NCBI GenBank assembly: GCA_910591455.2
Contig: OU342817.1
Location: 5,417,915 to 5,481,914, forward strand
DNA: 64,000 nt
Direction of reading: 5' to 3'
Source: Pholis gunnellus
Taxonomy: Eukaryota; Chordata; Actinopteri; Perciformes; Pholidae
A program made the translations under genes and the position numbers. This document shows, piece by piece, positions 13,690-26,330 of the stretch; the stretch's first letter is position 1; the number at the start of each line of letters is the position of its first letter. Below the pieces are notes generated by a model. It worked only from the letters and a program-made list of their open reading frames with translations. It ran no database searches and had not been told where the DNA came from.

Positions 13690-13735
13690 GTTTAGGCAAC
13701 AAAACTACTTGGTTAGATTTAGGTAGATTAACAAA
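13690..13735 (+). repeat. short dispersed repeat carrying GTTTAGGCAACAAAAC
   Basis: The segment GTTTAGGCAACAAAACTACT followed by TGGTTAGATTTAGG is shared with 44,615-44,665 and, inverted, with 58,637-58,695. Three copies in one window identify a repeat family. Its full extent is unclear. Confidence 0.6.
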
Positions 13736-14555
13736 TGTGGTTTGAGTTTAAATAAAAACAGAATGTGGTGTCAACAACACATTCTAAATCCAACTCGTCA
13801 CATACTGACGCTTTGGTAGAAGCTGTTGTAACGCACTGGCCCAGCACACAGTCGCAGTAAATATAACGTTAACGTTGTGAATCGTCTAAAACCCGAATAC
13901 ATTTACTTCACTATCATATATGACAGAGAAAAGCTGGAACTAAATATTTGGCATAAAAAATGGCTTGAATGATCATTCAGTTACTTATTGATAAATTGAC
14001 TAATTGTCTCAGCTCTATAACTTCATAAAATGTTTGGTATCCTAATCTATAACAAAGCATTGTAGTTTATGAGATCAGCATATGTGTTGCATGTACAATC
14101 CTAAAGGTCTTATACTGTAAAAAGTGAGATTTTCTTGTTATAAAGCAGGTCTATAGGTGCTATAAGAATAATGTGAAGGTAACGAAATAATCAATCCATG
14201 GAGAGAATACAAGCAGCCCTTTGTGATATTACCACTGTACCATAATTCGACCATTTCACAGTTTGAAACGTGAACATTCTGTCTCAGCTTATTTCTGGTT
14301 GCGGTGTGTGTGTGTGAATGACATCAGGACAGGAAGTAAACATGGATCCAAGTTGTTGCCTAGCAACACAATTCCATTGAAAGGCTCTACAACTGAGGCT
14401 TTCAGACAGAGGGTGAAAACAGGTGTGAGGAAAATAAAAAGATTTAAATCATTTAAACATGTTCTAGAAGAAAATTAAAGTGTGAACCTGGTATGTGACC
14501 TTTTTTTTAAATCTATTATTAGTATAAAGCAACTCGTAACACTAGCTGTCAATTA

Positions 14556-14675
14556 AATGTAGTGGTACAAAGTACAATGTTTCCTTCTGAAATGTAGAGT
14601 AGTAGAAGTGTAATGTGGCATCAAATGGAAATACTGAAATTTGTTCTTAACTAGTAGAGTAAATGTACACCACTG
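14556..14675 (-). repeat. hAT-like dispersed repeat, one end
   Basis: The inverse complement of this stretch matches the copy at 10,794-10,944 (CATTTCAGAAGGAAAC core). It ends at GTAAATGTACACCACTG, the diverged terminus. Confidence 0.6.
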
Positions 14676-14689
14676 CCAATGATGTATAA

Positions 14690-14862
14690 GACTCTGATGA
14701 AGGTCCTTCTGTCTAATTATCACTTGTGATGCTTTAGTGTATTGAGCTATTACTACTTCTGTGCCTCTACTTAAGTACAATTATGCAGGACTTTTGCTTG
14801 TGATGGAGTATTTTGTGGTATTGCTGCTTTTACTTAAAATCTCAATACTTCTTCCACCACAG
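14690..14862 (-). repeat. hAT-like dispersed repeat, other end
   Basis: It contains TATGCAGGACTTTTGCTTGT and ends ATACTTCTTCCACCAC, matching the ends at 1-45 and 8,452. It lies about 15 bp from the piece at 14,556-14,675 in the same orientation. The two are the remains of one rearranged copy or of two adjacent copies. Confidence 0.65.
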
Positions 14863-17489
14863 TTGAAAGAAACTGATCAAATTAGAAGCTGCCGTCTGGA
14901 TCGAGGGGAGAAAAAAAGAAAAGGGGGGCAAAAGAATCACCCGCTCTTCTGCCTGCATGTCATGTGAGGATGTGAAAAGTGGACAAATGAACCAGAGGCA
15001 TCGGGCAGGATTGTATTCAACAGAGCGGCTCAAAAGTGTTGCAATACGGCAGTGAATTACAATGAGAAAAGCAGCGAGGCAGAGTGAGCAGGACAAGAGC
15101 AGCCAAATACGCTTGTTATCAAGTCAAGGCGAAAGGATTCGGCAGAGCATGCTGGCCAGAGTTATGCCGACTGGAGATGCACTCTGTTATGTCTGGTAGA
15201 AACCTGTAGGTGGAGTGGATCCTCCTTCCTGTTATGTTCCCACCAAGCACGAGCATCAGACCGCCATCTAAATCACACATACCTGTAATCACCAGTCCTC
15301 CTCTTTTATTGCCTGGGAATATTGAGCGCCATACACGGTCAGACTAGCAAGTCTGTTTGATTAACGTTTCAATTAAAGGAAAGGAAAGAGGGAAAAGGTG
15401 ACTGAGTAGTTGCAGGGAGTGGGTATTATTATTGGGAACATGTTCTATTTGATTATGTTGGATGGGAGTTCAGGAAAGTTCCTCTCACAGCTCAAGCAAC
15501 CCCTGGTCAGCTGGAATGAGAGTGGGCAAAAAAAAAAGAGAGCATGGTTTAAAGAGAGGGAGATAAATCTTAGAAAAGTGGGGTATAAACAGGAGCTATG
15601 AAATATTCTCGTGAACGTTTATGGGATTAAATGTTTAAACTCAGATGGGGGAAAGAGATGGTTCTGGTCTGAGTTAGTATTTTTTTTACGGCTATTTTAG
15701 GGCTTTCTGCAGTGAGCCAGCTGGCGGTGAAAGCTGCGGAGGAAGCAGGTGTTTCAGATTTGAGTGGCAGGTGGTGATCTACGCAGATCTTTGCAGCCAG
15801 AGTGAACCACAGGATAAATCCATAATTCCCCATTACAGTATGCAAGAATCCAATGAGACCCACTTCTGTATTGTAAGTTGTTGTTTTTTATAGCACATGC
15901 AAATACACATTTATGTTACAAATATGAGTCATTACACATAGAAATAGTGCAGTCATGCTGGTACACTTAATTTTTGGTTAAAGGAATAGTAAATAGTAAT
16001 AATTAGAAATAGGCTTATTTGTTTTCTTGCAGAGTCTTTTCTTTTTCTTTTACAGATTATTTTTTTAGGGCTTTTATTGCCTTTTGCAGCTGGAGAATGA
16101 CCGCCGCCAAGGACTCTGAAAGTCTGATAATGTGTGTCTTGAGCTGTTTTTAAAGGTGTCCACATGAGAGAGAGCGAGAGTACACAGCCTCCTTTCGAGA
16201 CAGTAATCTTGTCCATGTTTTACCCTCCTGTGTCTTCTTCAAGACTGGGAATAAATGTGACATTATCCAATCTGCTGCTACCTTCTCTCGCCTCACGACG
16301 ATGGCGCACAGAGAGCAGAGACAACACAGATTGCCCTCTGACATATCTGGAGGACGGTGACCTGTAAAGTGGATTACCTGTCCGGGAAGGAGACGCAGTG
16401 TTAGCAAGTCAGCTTAATGCCTGCAGCGACTTCAAAGTCTGTCAGAACAATCATGTCAGTGCAAACGCACGCTCACACATAATGAAGATTTCCCAAAGAA
16501 GTGCATTTAAATGCAAACAATGTAAACATTTCTTTTAGTCGCTGTCCACACCTTTCTGTCGAAGGACGAAGCTATTTTTGGTCAGGGGTGTAAAGTTGCA
16601 GGAGCTGGAGAGAAGGCAATGTTTCTTTCCCCGAACATCTAAAAAAGATAAGCTGTCATTCAAGGCGAGGATGTAAAAGTCTACATTTTGCGCAGAGCAG
16701 CGTGCCTCTCCCCTCAAACTGATTGGGATCACTTTCTGTGCCGTAACAAGAATCCTCTCCCCTCTCCTTTTCATCTCATAGTCTCATTGATCATTGGAGC
16801 CTCTCAGATACAGAGGTGTGAGCATCATTCTAATGCATCTTCTGTGTGTGTGTAGGATTGTGTGCAGTATTTTTGTGGCTGCTAACATTTAGATCATACA
16901 TCATACATTCAGACCACACTCTGGTGTGGTCTGAAAGTATGAATGAATGTTGACACAACAACCATACTCATCCATAATTTATTTCAGCTCAAAACACTTT
17001 CCAGGGCTTTTTGAATGTTGATTTTCTCCGTTTATCATAATATCATGTTATAGCGCTCAAACTGGGCTGAATCTTGCATTCCAAAGACGTACCAATGCAA
17101 TACCTTGCAGTATTTGTGTACACATATTTACGTATGTGTGCATGTGCGTGCATTCATGTATATATGTGTGTGTGTGTGTGTTTGTATCAACTCTGGCATA
17201 ATGACAGTGGGAGCGACAGCTTCACCCCAAGCAAAAATAAAAGCTCTACATTCCTGGGCTGCGAAGCTGTGAATCTGAGCACAGATTACAAGTTAAAACC
17301 TGCAGCCAGGAGCCACCACTGTTTTAGTAAATACTTTCAGAGCTAGTGTTTGGAGATCATAGCTTAAGGACAAGGGTGGGATTGATTTCCCAAACAAGGA
17401 CTGTGTGTGTTGCGGTTGTCCGGTTTTATTGAAGGACGGAAACGGAAAATTGATTTCACCTGCTGAGAAAAGGGACTAGATATTCTCCA
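14863..17489. other. intergenic, no gene seen
   Basis: No recognisable coding exon or RNA gene. A short GT-rich tract lies at about 17,160-17,182. Confidence 0.4.
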
Positions 17490-17499
17490 AGGTTTATTG

Positions 17500-17640
17500 A
17501 TGCTTTAAAGAAATAGATTAATATTTGGGGAGATGCTTTTTCGAGTTCTTGCTGAGAAAATGAATGCCGCTCTCATAGCTGCTAAATGTGAAGCTACAGT
17601 CAGAACTTACACATTGTTTTCACACTTCAGATTGCACCAG
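17500..17640 (+). repeat. dispersed repeat copy, TTAAAGAAATAG family
   Basis: The segment TTAAAGAAATAG... with TTCTTGCTGAGAAAATGAAT matches, in inverse complement, 26,221-26,330. I know this as a high-copy percomorph repeat. Confidence 0.5.
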
Positions 17641-19708
17641 TAGTCGGTTCTGTTAGCTGAGCTCAAAGAGTTGAAGCAGGTGGAAATAGCCATTTTAAAA
17701 AACACAAACCATCGTTTTAAGGCCGTTTCTCAACAACTCTCTGCGTCCGGTGCGAAAGATCCAATTTTATCAAATGTAAAACCGGTTTAAAATACCTTCG
17801 TATGGAGCCGAGGCCAGCTGAGTCCAGTTGTTGGGCTAAACTAACTACACAGCTGTTGATTGTAAACTCAATGAAGCCAAATAACTTTCCTCCTAAGCCT
17901 GTGTCCACTCCACACAACAAAAAAAGGGGCTAACGTTACCTACAAATTACTAATCCGATGCTAATGCTAGCTGTAATTAACTTACCACTAATTACCCAGT
18001 TCTATCAGTTTGTTTAAGCTAGTAATTAATAGATTGGCTTCGTCAATAGCTGTTACTTCTTATACCCTTGAGCAGCAGCGTAACGGTGACATTATGTCTC
18101 TCAAATAAGCCATATTTAGAAGTGCTGGTGAAATAGTTTGTTTCTGTGTTTGGTATGAATAGTATATACTTTCATCTATTTAACATATGAGTGCCCACAG
18201 TACACTAGAGAATCAGACAGGAAGTGAGATCGCCATACAGATATTAATGTATCTGTTATCTGTTTCATATTTTTATAGATATAGCATGGACCAGTGCCAC
18301 ATACCACAACATTTAGAGCCTAGTTTGCAATCCTCATCCCAGAGATGGGCTTTTATACAAAAATACAAAACAGCACAAAACACAAGCAATGACATCAATT
18401 TACCATAAAACTCACTGAAAAGATTGATCCCTCTATGTTGTGCAATAGATATTATTATTTATGTCAAAATAAATCAATTCTTATTCATATATTCACAAAG
18501 TCAGACATAGGCCGATCTCATTTTTCAACATTTGACATTATTAAATCAAATTGTGCTATACAGCTGTGTGCCCTCTTCCTCTTTTTGTAAAGTCGTTGCA
18601 CAATATGTTTCTCCATTTGAACAAATAAATACTTTTTGTTTTGCAAGGAGACTACTTTAGAGATTTTGTGAGCGATGAACTCTTAACCTCTTGCCTTTGG
18701 GCTCTTCACAGAGGAACTTCCTGTTGTTTTCTTTGTTACAGGGATTGAGAACTCTGAATGGGTTTCGAAAAGCCGTATTTTACTCTCAGCCGTGGGCTGT
18801 GATCATAAAATAACGATAGCTGAAGGCAATGTGAGGATACATTTTAAGAATAGAGCCACTTGAACCTGTCCGCTTCAAGGCTAAACATCCAGTATGTCTA
18901 GTATGTAAAAGACGTGGACATTTATATGTATAAGAGAATTCCTGTCTGCAGCTCTAGAATGGATCCTTCGTTGAATGCATTAAAAACGTACAATGCATGC
19001 GGATTGCTGTCTGACGGGAAAATTGGTGTGCAGATTTATATACCTTGACAAATGCCTTGTATTTTATTTTTTGGCAGCTCATTTTGGGTTTAACTTCCTC
19101 TATTTGTTCAGGTATATTTCCCAGTAGTGAGAGCTCCATGCAAGTACATGTCTCAGGAGATTGAGTGACATCCCCTGCTTTTAAGAGGATTTTATTTTCT
19201 GAAGCCAGGGAGACGGACCGTGGTGCTAATCTGTTCTGACACTGCCATGCTGGTGGATCTGCTATTCATTCAGGCAAAGCAAACAGAGGAGGGAGGGCAG
19301 ATCATCTCGCTTCCTCTGCCCCCATTGTTAAAAATCCTCCACTCCTTCAGGTGTCTGTGGACGTAATTGCGGCTAAACTTTGTGTTTTTAGACTTTATTT
19401 CATCGCATTTGTTCCACTAGCTGGTGAGAATAACATAAAAATTGCAAAAGCAGCATGTAGTGTAGGGCCACACTGAAATTACCTGCTGATAAAATGCTCC
19501 AGGCTTAGACGGCTTAAAGAGCTTCAAGAGGTGTATTTAAATTCCTGTGACTCCAAGTCGTTGGGCATTGATGTGATTTTTGATTTTCAAAACCAGCATG
19601 AGGGCTAAAAATCTTTCATATCATCTCACTTGTGTTTTTTTTTTCCCAACACAGGCTGCAACAGGCTCTGGATTGACAAGTTCGTGTTAAACACAACCAC
19701 AACGAAGA

Positions 19709-19736
19709 CGCTCTCTCTCTCTCTCTTTCTCTCTCG

Positions 19737-19772
<36 letters not shown>
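19709..19772. repeat. interrupted (CT)n microsatellite
   Basis: CT dinucleotides with a few interruptions (TTTC, CGCTCC). Confidence 0.9.
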
Positions 19773-19775
<3 letters not shown>

Positions 19776-20734
19776 GTATTTCAGAAATAGGTTTTCATGG
19801 AATTTTTTAACCTAAAAAATGATTGCTCTGGGCCTTTCATCGCCATTCCTACAATAAGAAAATGTTGTGTGATCCATGGTGAGTCACGTCTTCTTCAGAA
19901 GATCTTTCTTCGCATTTTGCACACTGAACCTTTTCATTCGGACCCTTCTGTGCAGATGATTACTGTTGCGCTGTGATGACAGGAATCCCATGACATGGCC
20001 AGACTTGCAAGCAGACATTTGTTGGTGATTTGCTGTGCTGTAGGCAGCTACAGGTGCCTCTGTGGTGTAAGCAGTTCATCCTTGCACACTGGGGCAGAAG
20101 GCTGAATGCAGTGAGGGCTTAATGAACAGAAAGGTTGATATTAGTTTTGAGAAATACAGCCACGTTTCTGAGGAAGTCATCGGTGGTAAATGAGAGTCCT
20201 CTGATGTAAAGCTTCACAAGTGCCCCAGTTATTTTATACCCTTTAATACTTTAGCTTTAGGATTAGTCCACTCCCATTAAAAAAAAAAGTTTTAAATCTA
20301 ACTGCTAAGCACTCTGTCAATGATATATGACTTTATTATAAAGTCTGTAAATGCTTTCAGTGCTTCTTTTTTTTTTAGGGTGGAACATAAAAGAGATCCC
20401 TGGGATTGTAATTGCTGTTATGATGTATTATCTTCCACATTAGCTTCCATGACAAGCATCACAACAATCCTATAATTTTATGTTGGAGCCCTGGGATTTT
20501 CCAGTTCCTCCATCCCTTCTTTAGAAGTGCAAGTCATAGTATGCGGATCTGGGTAGCCTTTCAGCGCAGGGTGGAGACTGAGTCCTCCGACTTGTCCCGA
20601 CAACTCGGCAGGTTGGGTACTTCTCAATAGAAACACCTCGGCAGCGTCACGTCTGCTACCTGCACCTGCCACAGGCAAGTGCTTCTGCCTCACAAAGGCA
20701 TAACTTAATGCTGAAGCAGGTCCCAGCCTGCATC

Positions 20735-20735
<1 letters not shown>

Positions 20736-20771
<36 letters not shown>

Positions 20772-20790
20772 ACACACACACACCCTGCAT
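20736..20790. repeat. poly(C) run of 36 followed by (CA)n
   Basis: Thirty-six consecutive C (20,736-20,771) run into CACACACA. This is the longest homopolymer in the window. Confidence 0.9.
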
Positions 20791-23700
20791 CCTCTTACCA
20801 AGCCCTGCCTTGTTGTTCTCACCGCCTTATTGTCAGACCACAAGGAAGGCAAGAAAAAGTGCCTACTTGACCTTCTTTGCCATGACTTTCAATAACTTTT
20901 ATCCTGCAATAACTGTTGGATTGTTTCCTGCATTAGGCCAGATCATTTTAAATCCTCATCCGAGTTGATATTATGGCACACCCGCGCTGATAATGTTGTT
21001 TACAGGCAGCTCACAATGTGCCTTGTATATTTGCATATTCAATTTGTCTTCTGTTCGGGCCCTGTGTGCTCTCTGATCAGGTGGGGGTACCTATGTTTTA
21101 TTAAAGGCTTCTTTCAGAGATGCTACAGTATTCCGTCACAATATATCACCACCGTTGTTTGCATTGAAATGTCAGATTTCCAAAGCTTAGACCACTGTAA
21201 AACCAAAGCACTTGAATCGGTGAATCAGTGAGACAAAAGTCAAAACACGATGCCTCTGTGCTCGTGATAACCCTCCGATGCATGCCCAAACAGATATTAT
21301 TTTGAATTCCTTCTCGCTTATCTCCATCTTGCTCCGCATCTGCTGCCAATTACATCATCAAAATGCTTCAGTTTCCTGTTTCCTCCCTCTCCTGAATGGC
21401 TGATCGACCCTCGGTGGCAGTCGAACGGACCCACCAAGGATTTCATTTAGAAGGGGAAGGTGTTAGTGTCTGAATGGATGAAGGGGAGTTATTAATGTGA
21501 GGGAGATACAGTACGTATTAGAGCAAATGAGCATTATTCTGCTCTGGAGGGGGGAATTAAATTGATATTGTGGAAATGCTTAAAGTGTATTCTCTAAGGC
21601 ACTTAAGTATGTACAGGTAGTGGACAAAATAACAAGGACGTTATTCTGGATCAGACAATTAATCAAGAAAATAATATGCAGATTAATCCATTATTAAAAA
21701 AAGCATCCATTATAAATTAAACATATATCATGTCATGTCTACAAAATAAGACCTAATACCATAGTCCAAATTTGCCAGGGCTGGTTGGAGGGTTTTTATT
21801 TTATTTTATTTTTTTAAGATGAATAATATTAACATAACACAATAGACTTTTTATTCATTTTGATATCTCCAGCTATAGGCAGACTTTGTCAGTGATTTAA
21901 AACATGTCCATAGACATAAATGTCTTAAAATCTGATGTTGTTGCATTATTGAAACTAGGGTTGGTAATCTTGAGGAACTAATCATTATCAAACCTAAAAT
22001 CCCAGCCCAGTGTTGGCAACTCTTCTCAAAGAACAGTAACTTTTGGAGCTGGTGCTGCTAGTTACTAACACCTACAATTGAGGGACTGAAGCGGAATCAA
22101 TGGAATTATTTTGACGATGACTTGAGTCAGGTGTTGTCACCGCTCAGTCTATTACTTTATTGTATTTTTGCCTCCCGAGTCTACTTTGAATGATGGAAGA
22201 GGATATAGGTCAATAAGATGAGCACACATAAAAATGGCTGTTCTTTTCTTCCTGTGCTTCATGAAAAGAAAAGCAGAGTCATTTGTCATTGATTTTTTCC
22301 TGCCTCGCCTTCAGATTACTCTTGCTCTCCTCCGCCATGCCCAATACCTCTGGGAGAGCGTACAGGAGAAAGAGGGCAGCTACACCTGTGGCTGCTGAAC
22401 AAGTGTATCACTGTCTGGGCGCTCTGTCCCGGCATGTCGGGCCCTCTCACCTGGAATGTGCCGATGAGACAATCAGGTGCAGTAGGCGCGTGGCAGCTTG
22501 CTGCAGGGAGAGATAACCTGCTTTGAGACACCGAGCAAAGAGCAGCGAAGGACTTTCCACCCCCTCGTGCGCACACTTCTCTTCAAAACCAGACGTGCCA
22601 ATACAGAGAGAGAAGGAGAGGCCATGTGACACGTCAGTGAGCACAGTGGCTGATTTCTAAACAGATCCTCCTCAGGAGCGAAGTAACGTCTCCAGATTCA
22701 TCATCGTGTGGGCTTGTTTGACTATCCCAGCATGACTCACTCGAAGGGTGGAGTGCTGTGAGATTTTCTTCAGCCTGAGGGAGTGAATTTCATTTCTATC
22801 AAGAAAAAGGTCACAAGCAATGCTCCAGCTTCACAGGAAATGCATCAACGCACATAATTGGATAACCTATCAGTTTTGGGGCCACCGTGATTGGGGTGAC
22901 ACTATTTGCCAGTGATATTTGGTCAGCTGGATTGGTCGTGAAGGAGAAATGTCAGACGCCAAGTAGCTGTTTGGGCTGCTCAGGACAAAAGTTGCCGTAG
23001 CAATAATCTTTTATTAGCATGTCGTTGCGAAACATCAACAAGAGTTGTTGAGCTTTAGATGCCAGAATTGAATAAATCTATACTTATGTTTATGTATAAG
23101 CTGCTAAATCAAATTAGCTATCTGAGTTCCATCTAAAAATAACATTTCCATGTTGTTATTTTTACCCACACACAGTTTAACATCTTTAGTCTTGGATCAC
23201 GATGTGATTACGAGCTGTATTTTTCTACGCAAGGCATCATAATCCTTCGTTACTTGTAAATTTAGATTAATGGTTTGATAACAACAGGCATTTTTGTAAA
23301 GCTGCATGATTTTCCCCCTCTGAAGGGAATATCATTTACCGCTGAAACCCAAGCAAGACGTTTTGAGGAGAAAACGACCCTTCTCAAGTGTTCACTTTTC
23401 CAGAAAGTGTGTGTTTTTGTTGTCTAGGCTTTCCTTGGTGGCCGTGAACAAAGCGTTCTACTGTGGAGTAGTTTCAGCGATCGCAGACACAGTGTCTGTA
23501 CAGGGAGTTCCTGTCCCTGGCCCAAACCCACAGACCAACAGCAAAGAAGGACAAGGTCAACCATTGCTTCTGCTTTCTCTTGGCATCGAGGCAGTGGAGC
23601 TTTACCTCACCCTCAAGTTGTATTCCTCCAGGCTCCAAGTCGGTGGATTTATTTTGCAGATGAATCTGACAAACCTTTTAGAATGTATTTCTACAGAAGC

Positions 23701-23959
23701 GCTCCATTAAAATGACTCCAAACTGAGTTCTTAAAACTCTGTTAATTGGGGTTTCTTATCAAATGAAAAACATAACAATACAAATCCAGGGGAAGATACA
23801 GGGAAGACAGTATGACAGAAGAAAAACTAGAAAAGTCTACTTAGTAGAGTGTAGACCTCCACCAACAACGGCCACTGTAATGTTTGATGGAATGAATACA
23901 AATCACAATTGCCCCCCATCTGGACTGCAAACGTATCGGATGCCTTTTTCACTTACACG

Positions 23960-24250
23960 TCTCCTAGCTTAGCTTAGCATTAAGACTGGAAACTAGCTTG
24001 TCAACAGCAGAATCCGCATACCAGCAACTCAAAAGCTCAGCAATTAACACGTCTCCCGTAAAAACCACAACATGTCGTTTCTACACTTCTTTCGAGACTG
24101 GGCCTCAACCAATTGTCAAGGATAATTAACATGTTAATTAGTGTGCTTCAGGTGGTTGTCGGTGATGTCGGCTTGGTGACTTTCTTGCTAGATTTGAAAC
24201 TTTTGGAGCTAGTGCTGCTAGCGTCATTGGAAAAGAGTTGGCAACACTGG
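23960..24250 (+). repeat. dispersed repeat copy with AGCTTAGCTTAGCATTAAG
   Basis: The word AGCTTAGCTTAGCATTAAG followed by ACTGGAAAC (23,966-23,993) is the inverse complement, with one mismatch, of 26,175-26,202. The rest of the segment (GGAGCTAGTGCTGCTAG near 24,205) also occurs with slight change near 22,045 (GGAGCTGGTGCTGCTAG), showing a second shared repeat. Confidence 0.55.
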
Positions 24251-26099
24251 GCTGGGATACATTTTAAATAGTGTACGCTTGCTATTTATTCCAATGTTAC
24301 CTTCCCAAGCAGGTGTTCTTCTGGAGACCCATTCACTTGGTGGTAACCTCACTTACAGTTTTGAGCCAGTTTGTTAAAATGTTAACAATCCACATTAGTT
24401 CAACTCTTTGCTCTGATAACCACAGATTACGAGACAATTATCAGAGGCTGGAATTCCAAACTGTGCTGCACATGATAAGAGACGCTCGGCGGTTATAGAA
24501 GATAAAAGCAGAGACACCCACCAATGAAAACACAAGAAGTCTTATCAGATTGCAATAGGCTTTGTAGATCCCCCCCTAATCTGTATACTTGCTTTGAAAA
24601 AGCTTTCCCTGTCACATTAACTCTCTGCCATATGTGGTTCGTCACCTTGGTCTGGGTGGGAATTCATGCTCTTGTTTGTTTTTTAAAAAGAAAGAGAATT
24701 GATTTACATTTTTCCAAATTAGCTCTAGTGCTGTTCTAAGCAATTGCTCTTTCATAAGTGAGAACATCTATTAAATCTGGATCAAATTAATTGTAGCAAG
24801 TTAAAAGAGAGAGTGACAAGATAAATAGCCTAGATTAGATTAGATTTATGTGCCTCTGTGAAATAATGAGTCTTCAGTCAGCACAAAGATCACAGGATTT
24901 CATACATGTCACTCTGTAATACGCTCAAGTGATGCACACGGTTAAAGAAATACACCTCAATGGATATTACGCATGATGCAAGACTTATTTTTCACGGTAT
25001 TACTCTGACGGAGAGCTTAAGCATCCTCTCTGACAACTGCAGCAGCCCTCCAGGGGGAATATCTGGCCTTTTCGCAATGTGCCGTTCTCCAGCGGCATTT
25101 TAGATCCACATTACAGAGTCCATGCAGCGGTATCTGCGAGGCCGTCTCTCTACAAAGCTTCAGCAGCATTATCTGGAATCTGACCTCTGACTTCATGCTG
25201 ACACTGACATCAACGTGTTTGGAGCCGGAGGAACAAGATTGTACAAAATGATCTATGACAAAAACCGATGTCGTGCGTTTTGACATTTAGACCCGGTAAA
25301 TATACATACTGGTTTCCTTTTTTTTCATATAGTTTGGAGTACTTCTGCAGTTAATTGGTATTCTAAGAGCTGCAGAAATCATGTTGTGGCTACTGAGTAG
25401 TCTGAAGGGAGGGGAAATCTCATTATCAAACTCTCCAGTAAACCTCTGCAATTTGTGACCAGTTTTTTTGTTATGACGCTGATAGATTTGGTCTATTTTT
25501 GGGTCCTTTATTAAAAGTACAGCTGAGCAAAACCAGAAACAAATTCTCCATTCATTTCCAGGTTTTACATTTCTCATGGACAGCTGGAACTCATGGTTAT
25601 ATGGCTCTATCTAAATATTATAGACATATTAGGAAACCACACTATGTTTTTATTATTGTCAACAAATCCCACGAAAAGACCAAAACCAACAATGACTTCA
25701 TCATAAGTAGTAAAAGCTTGATATTGTAGAGTATTCATCCATGCCATAGACCCCCGAAAACTATTAAAACACGAACATGAGGCATGTTCCTTCAATATGA
25801 TGAGCACGAGCATTGCAGTTGATTTTGAATTCCACAGACACTGTTCTCCTGGAGCACAACATGTGTTTTAGTCCGCAGCTGAAAATAGTCCCCAAAAAAT
25901 GTACTTTTTACTCCTATTCTGGTAATGCATGTTAAAAACTACTAATACTAATACCTTCGGAAATCACTTTGCCTTTTTGAAAAATGAAAGTATGTATTTC
26001 AATTATAATTTTTTTACATCTTTTACGTCTCCTAGGTTTGGGGCTAAATGGAAAGCCATTGCGACCCCAAACGTCTGTAAAACAAACGATATATAACAT
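24251..26099. other. intergenic, no gene seen
   Basis: Nothing recognisable on either strand. Confidence 0.4.
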
Positions 26100-26330
26100 A
26101 ACAGGGAAGCTTTTGAGATGATGGTGGGCGGTTTATGTTTCCTCCGGGCAGAGCCAGGCTGGCTGTTTCCCTTCGTTTCCAGTCTTTATGCTAAGCTAAG
26201 CTAACCAGCTGTGTCTTTATATTTACAATTCAAACACAAGAGTGATTTCGGTCTCTTCTCATTTAACTTTCAGCAAGAAAGAAAATAAGCTCATGTCCCA
26301 AAACTATTTCTTTAAGTCACATAGTAAAGA
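26100..26330 (-). repeat. dispersed repeat copy, GCTAAGCTAAGC family
   Basis: It contains GTTTCCAGTCTTTATGCTAA followed by GCTAAGCTAACC, inverse to 23,966-23,993. It continues through TCAGCAAGAAAGAAAATAAG to AACTATTTCTTTAAG, inverse to 17,505-17,560. This is the longest of four related copies; a smaller piece lies at about 31,045-31,095. Confidence 0.6.

Larger units (their letters stand above)
17641..23958. other. intergenic, no gene seen
   Basis: It contains a (CT)n tract (19,709-19,772), a 36-base C run (20,736-20,771) and a partial AT-rich repeat near 21,640-21,730. The 22,280-22,640 patch is GC-richer but no frame resembles a known protein. Confidence 0.4.

Noticed and set aside
22283..22644. 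GC-richer patch with overlapping open frames on both strands
   Set aside because: No recognised protein and no convincing splice pair; overlap in several frames suggests base composition, not coding.
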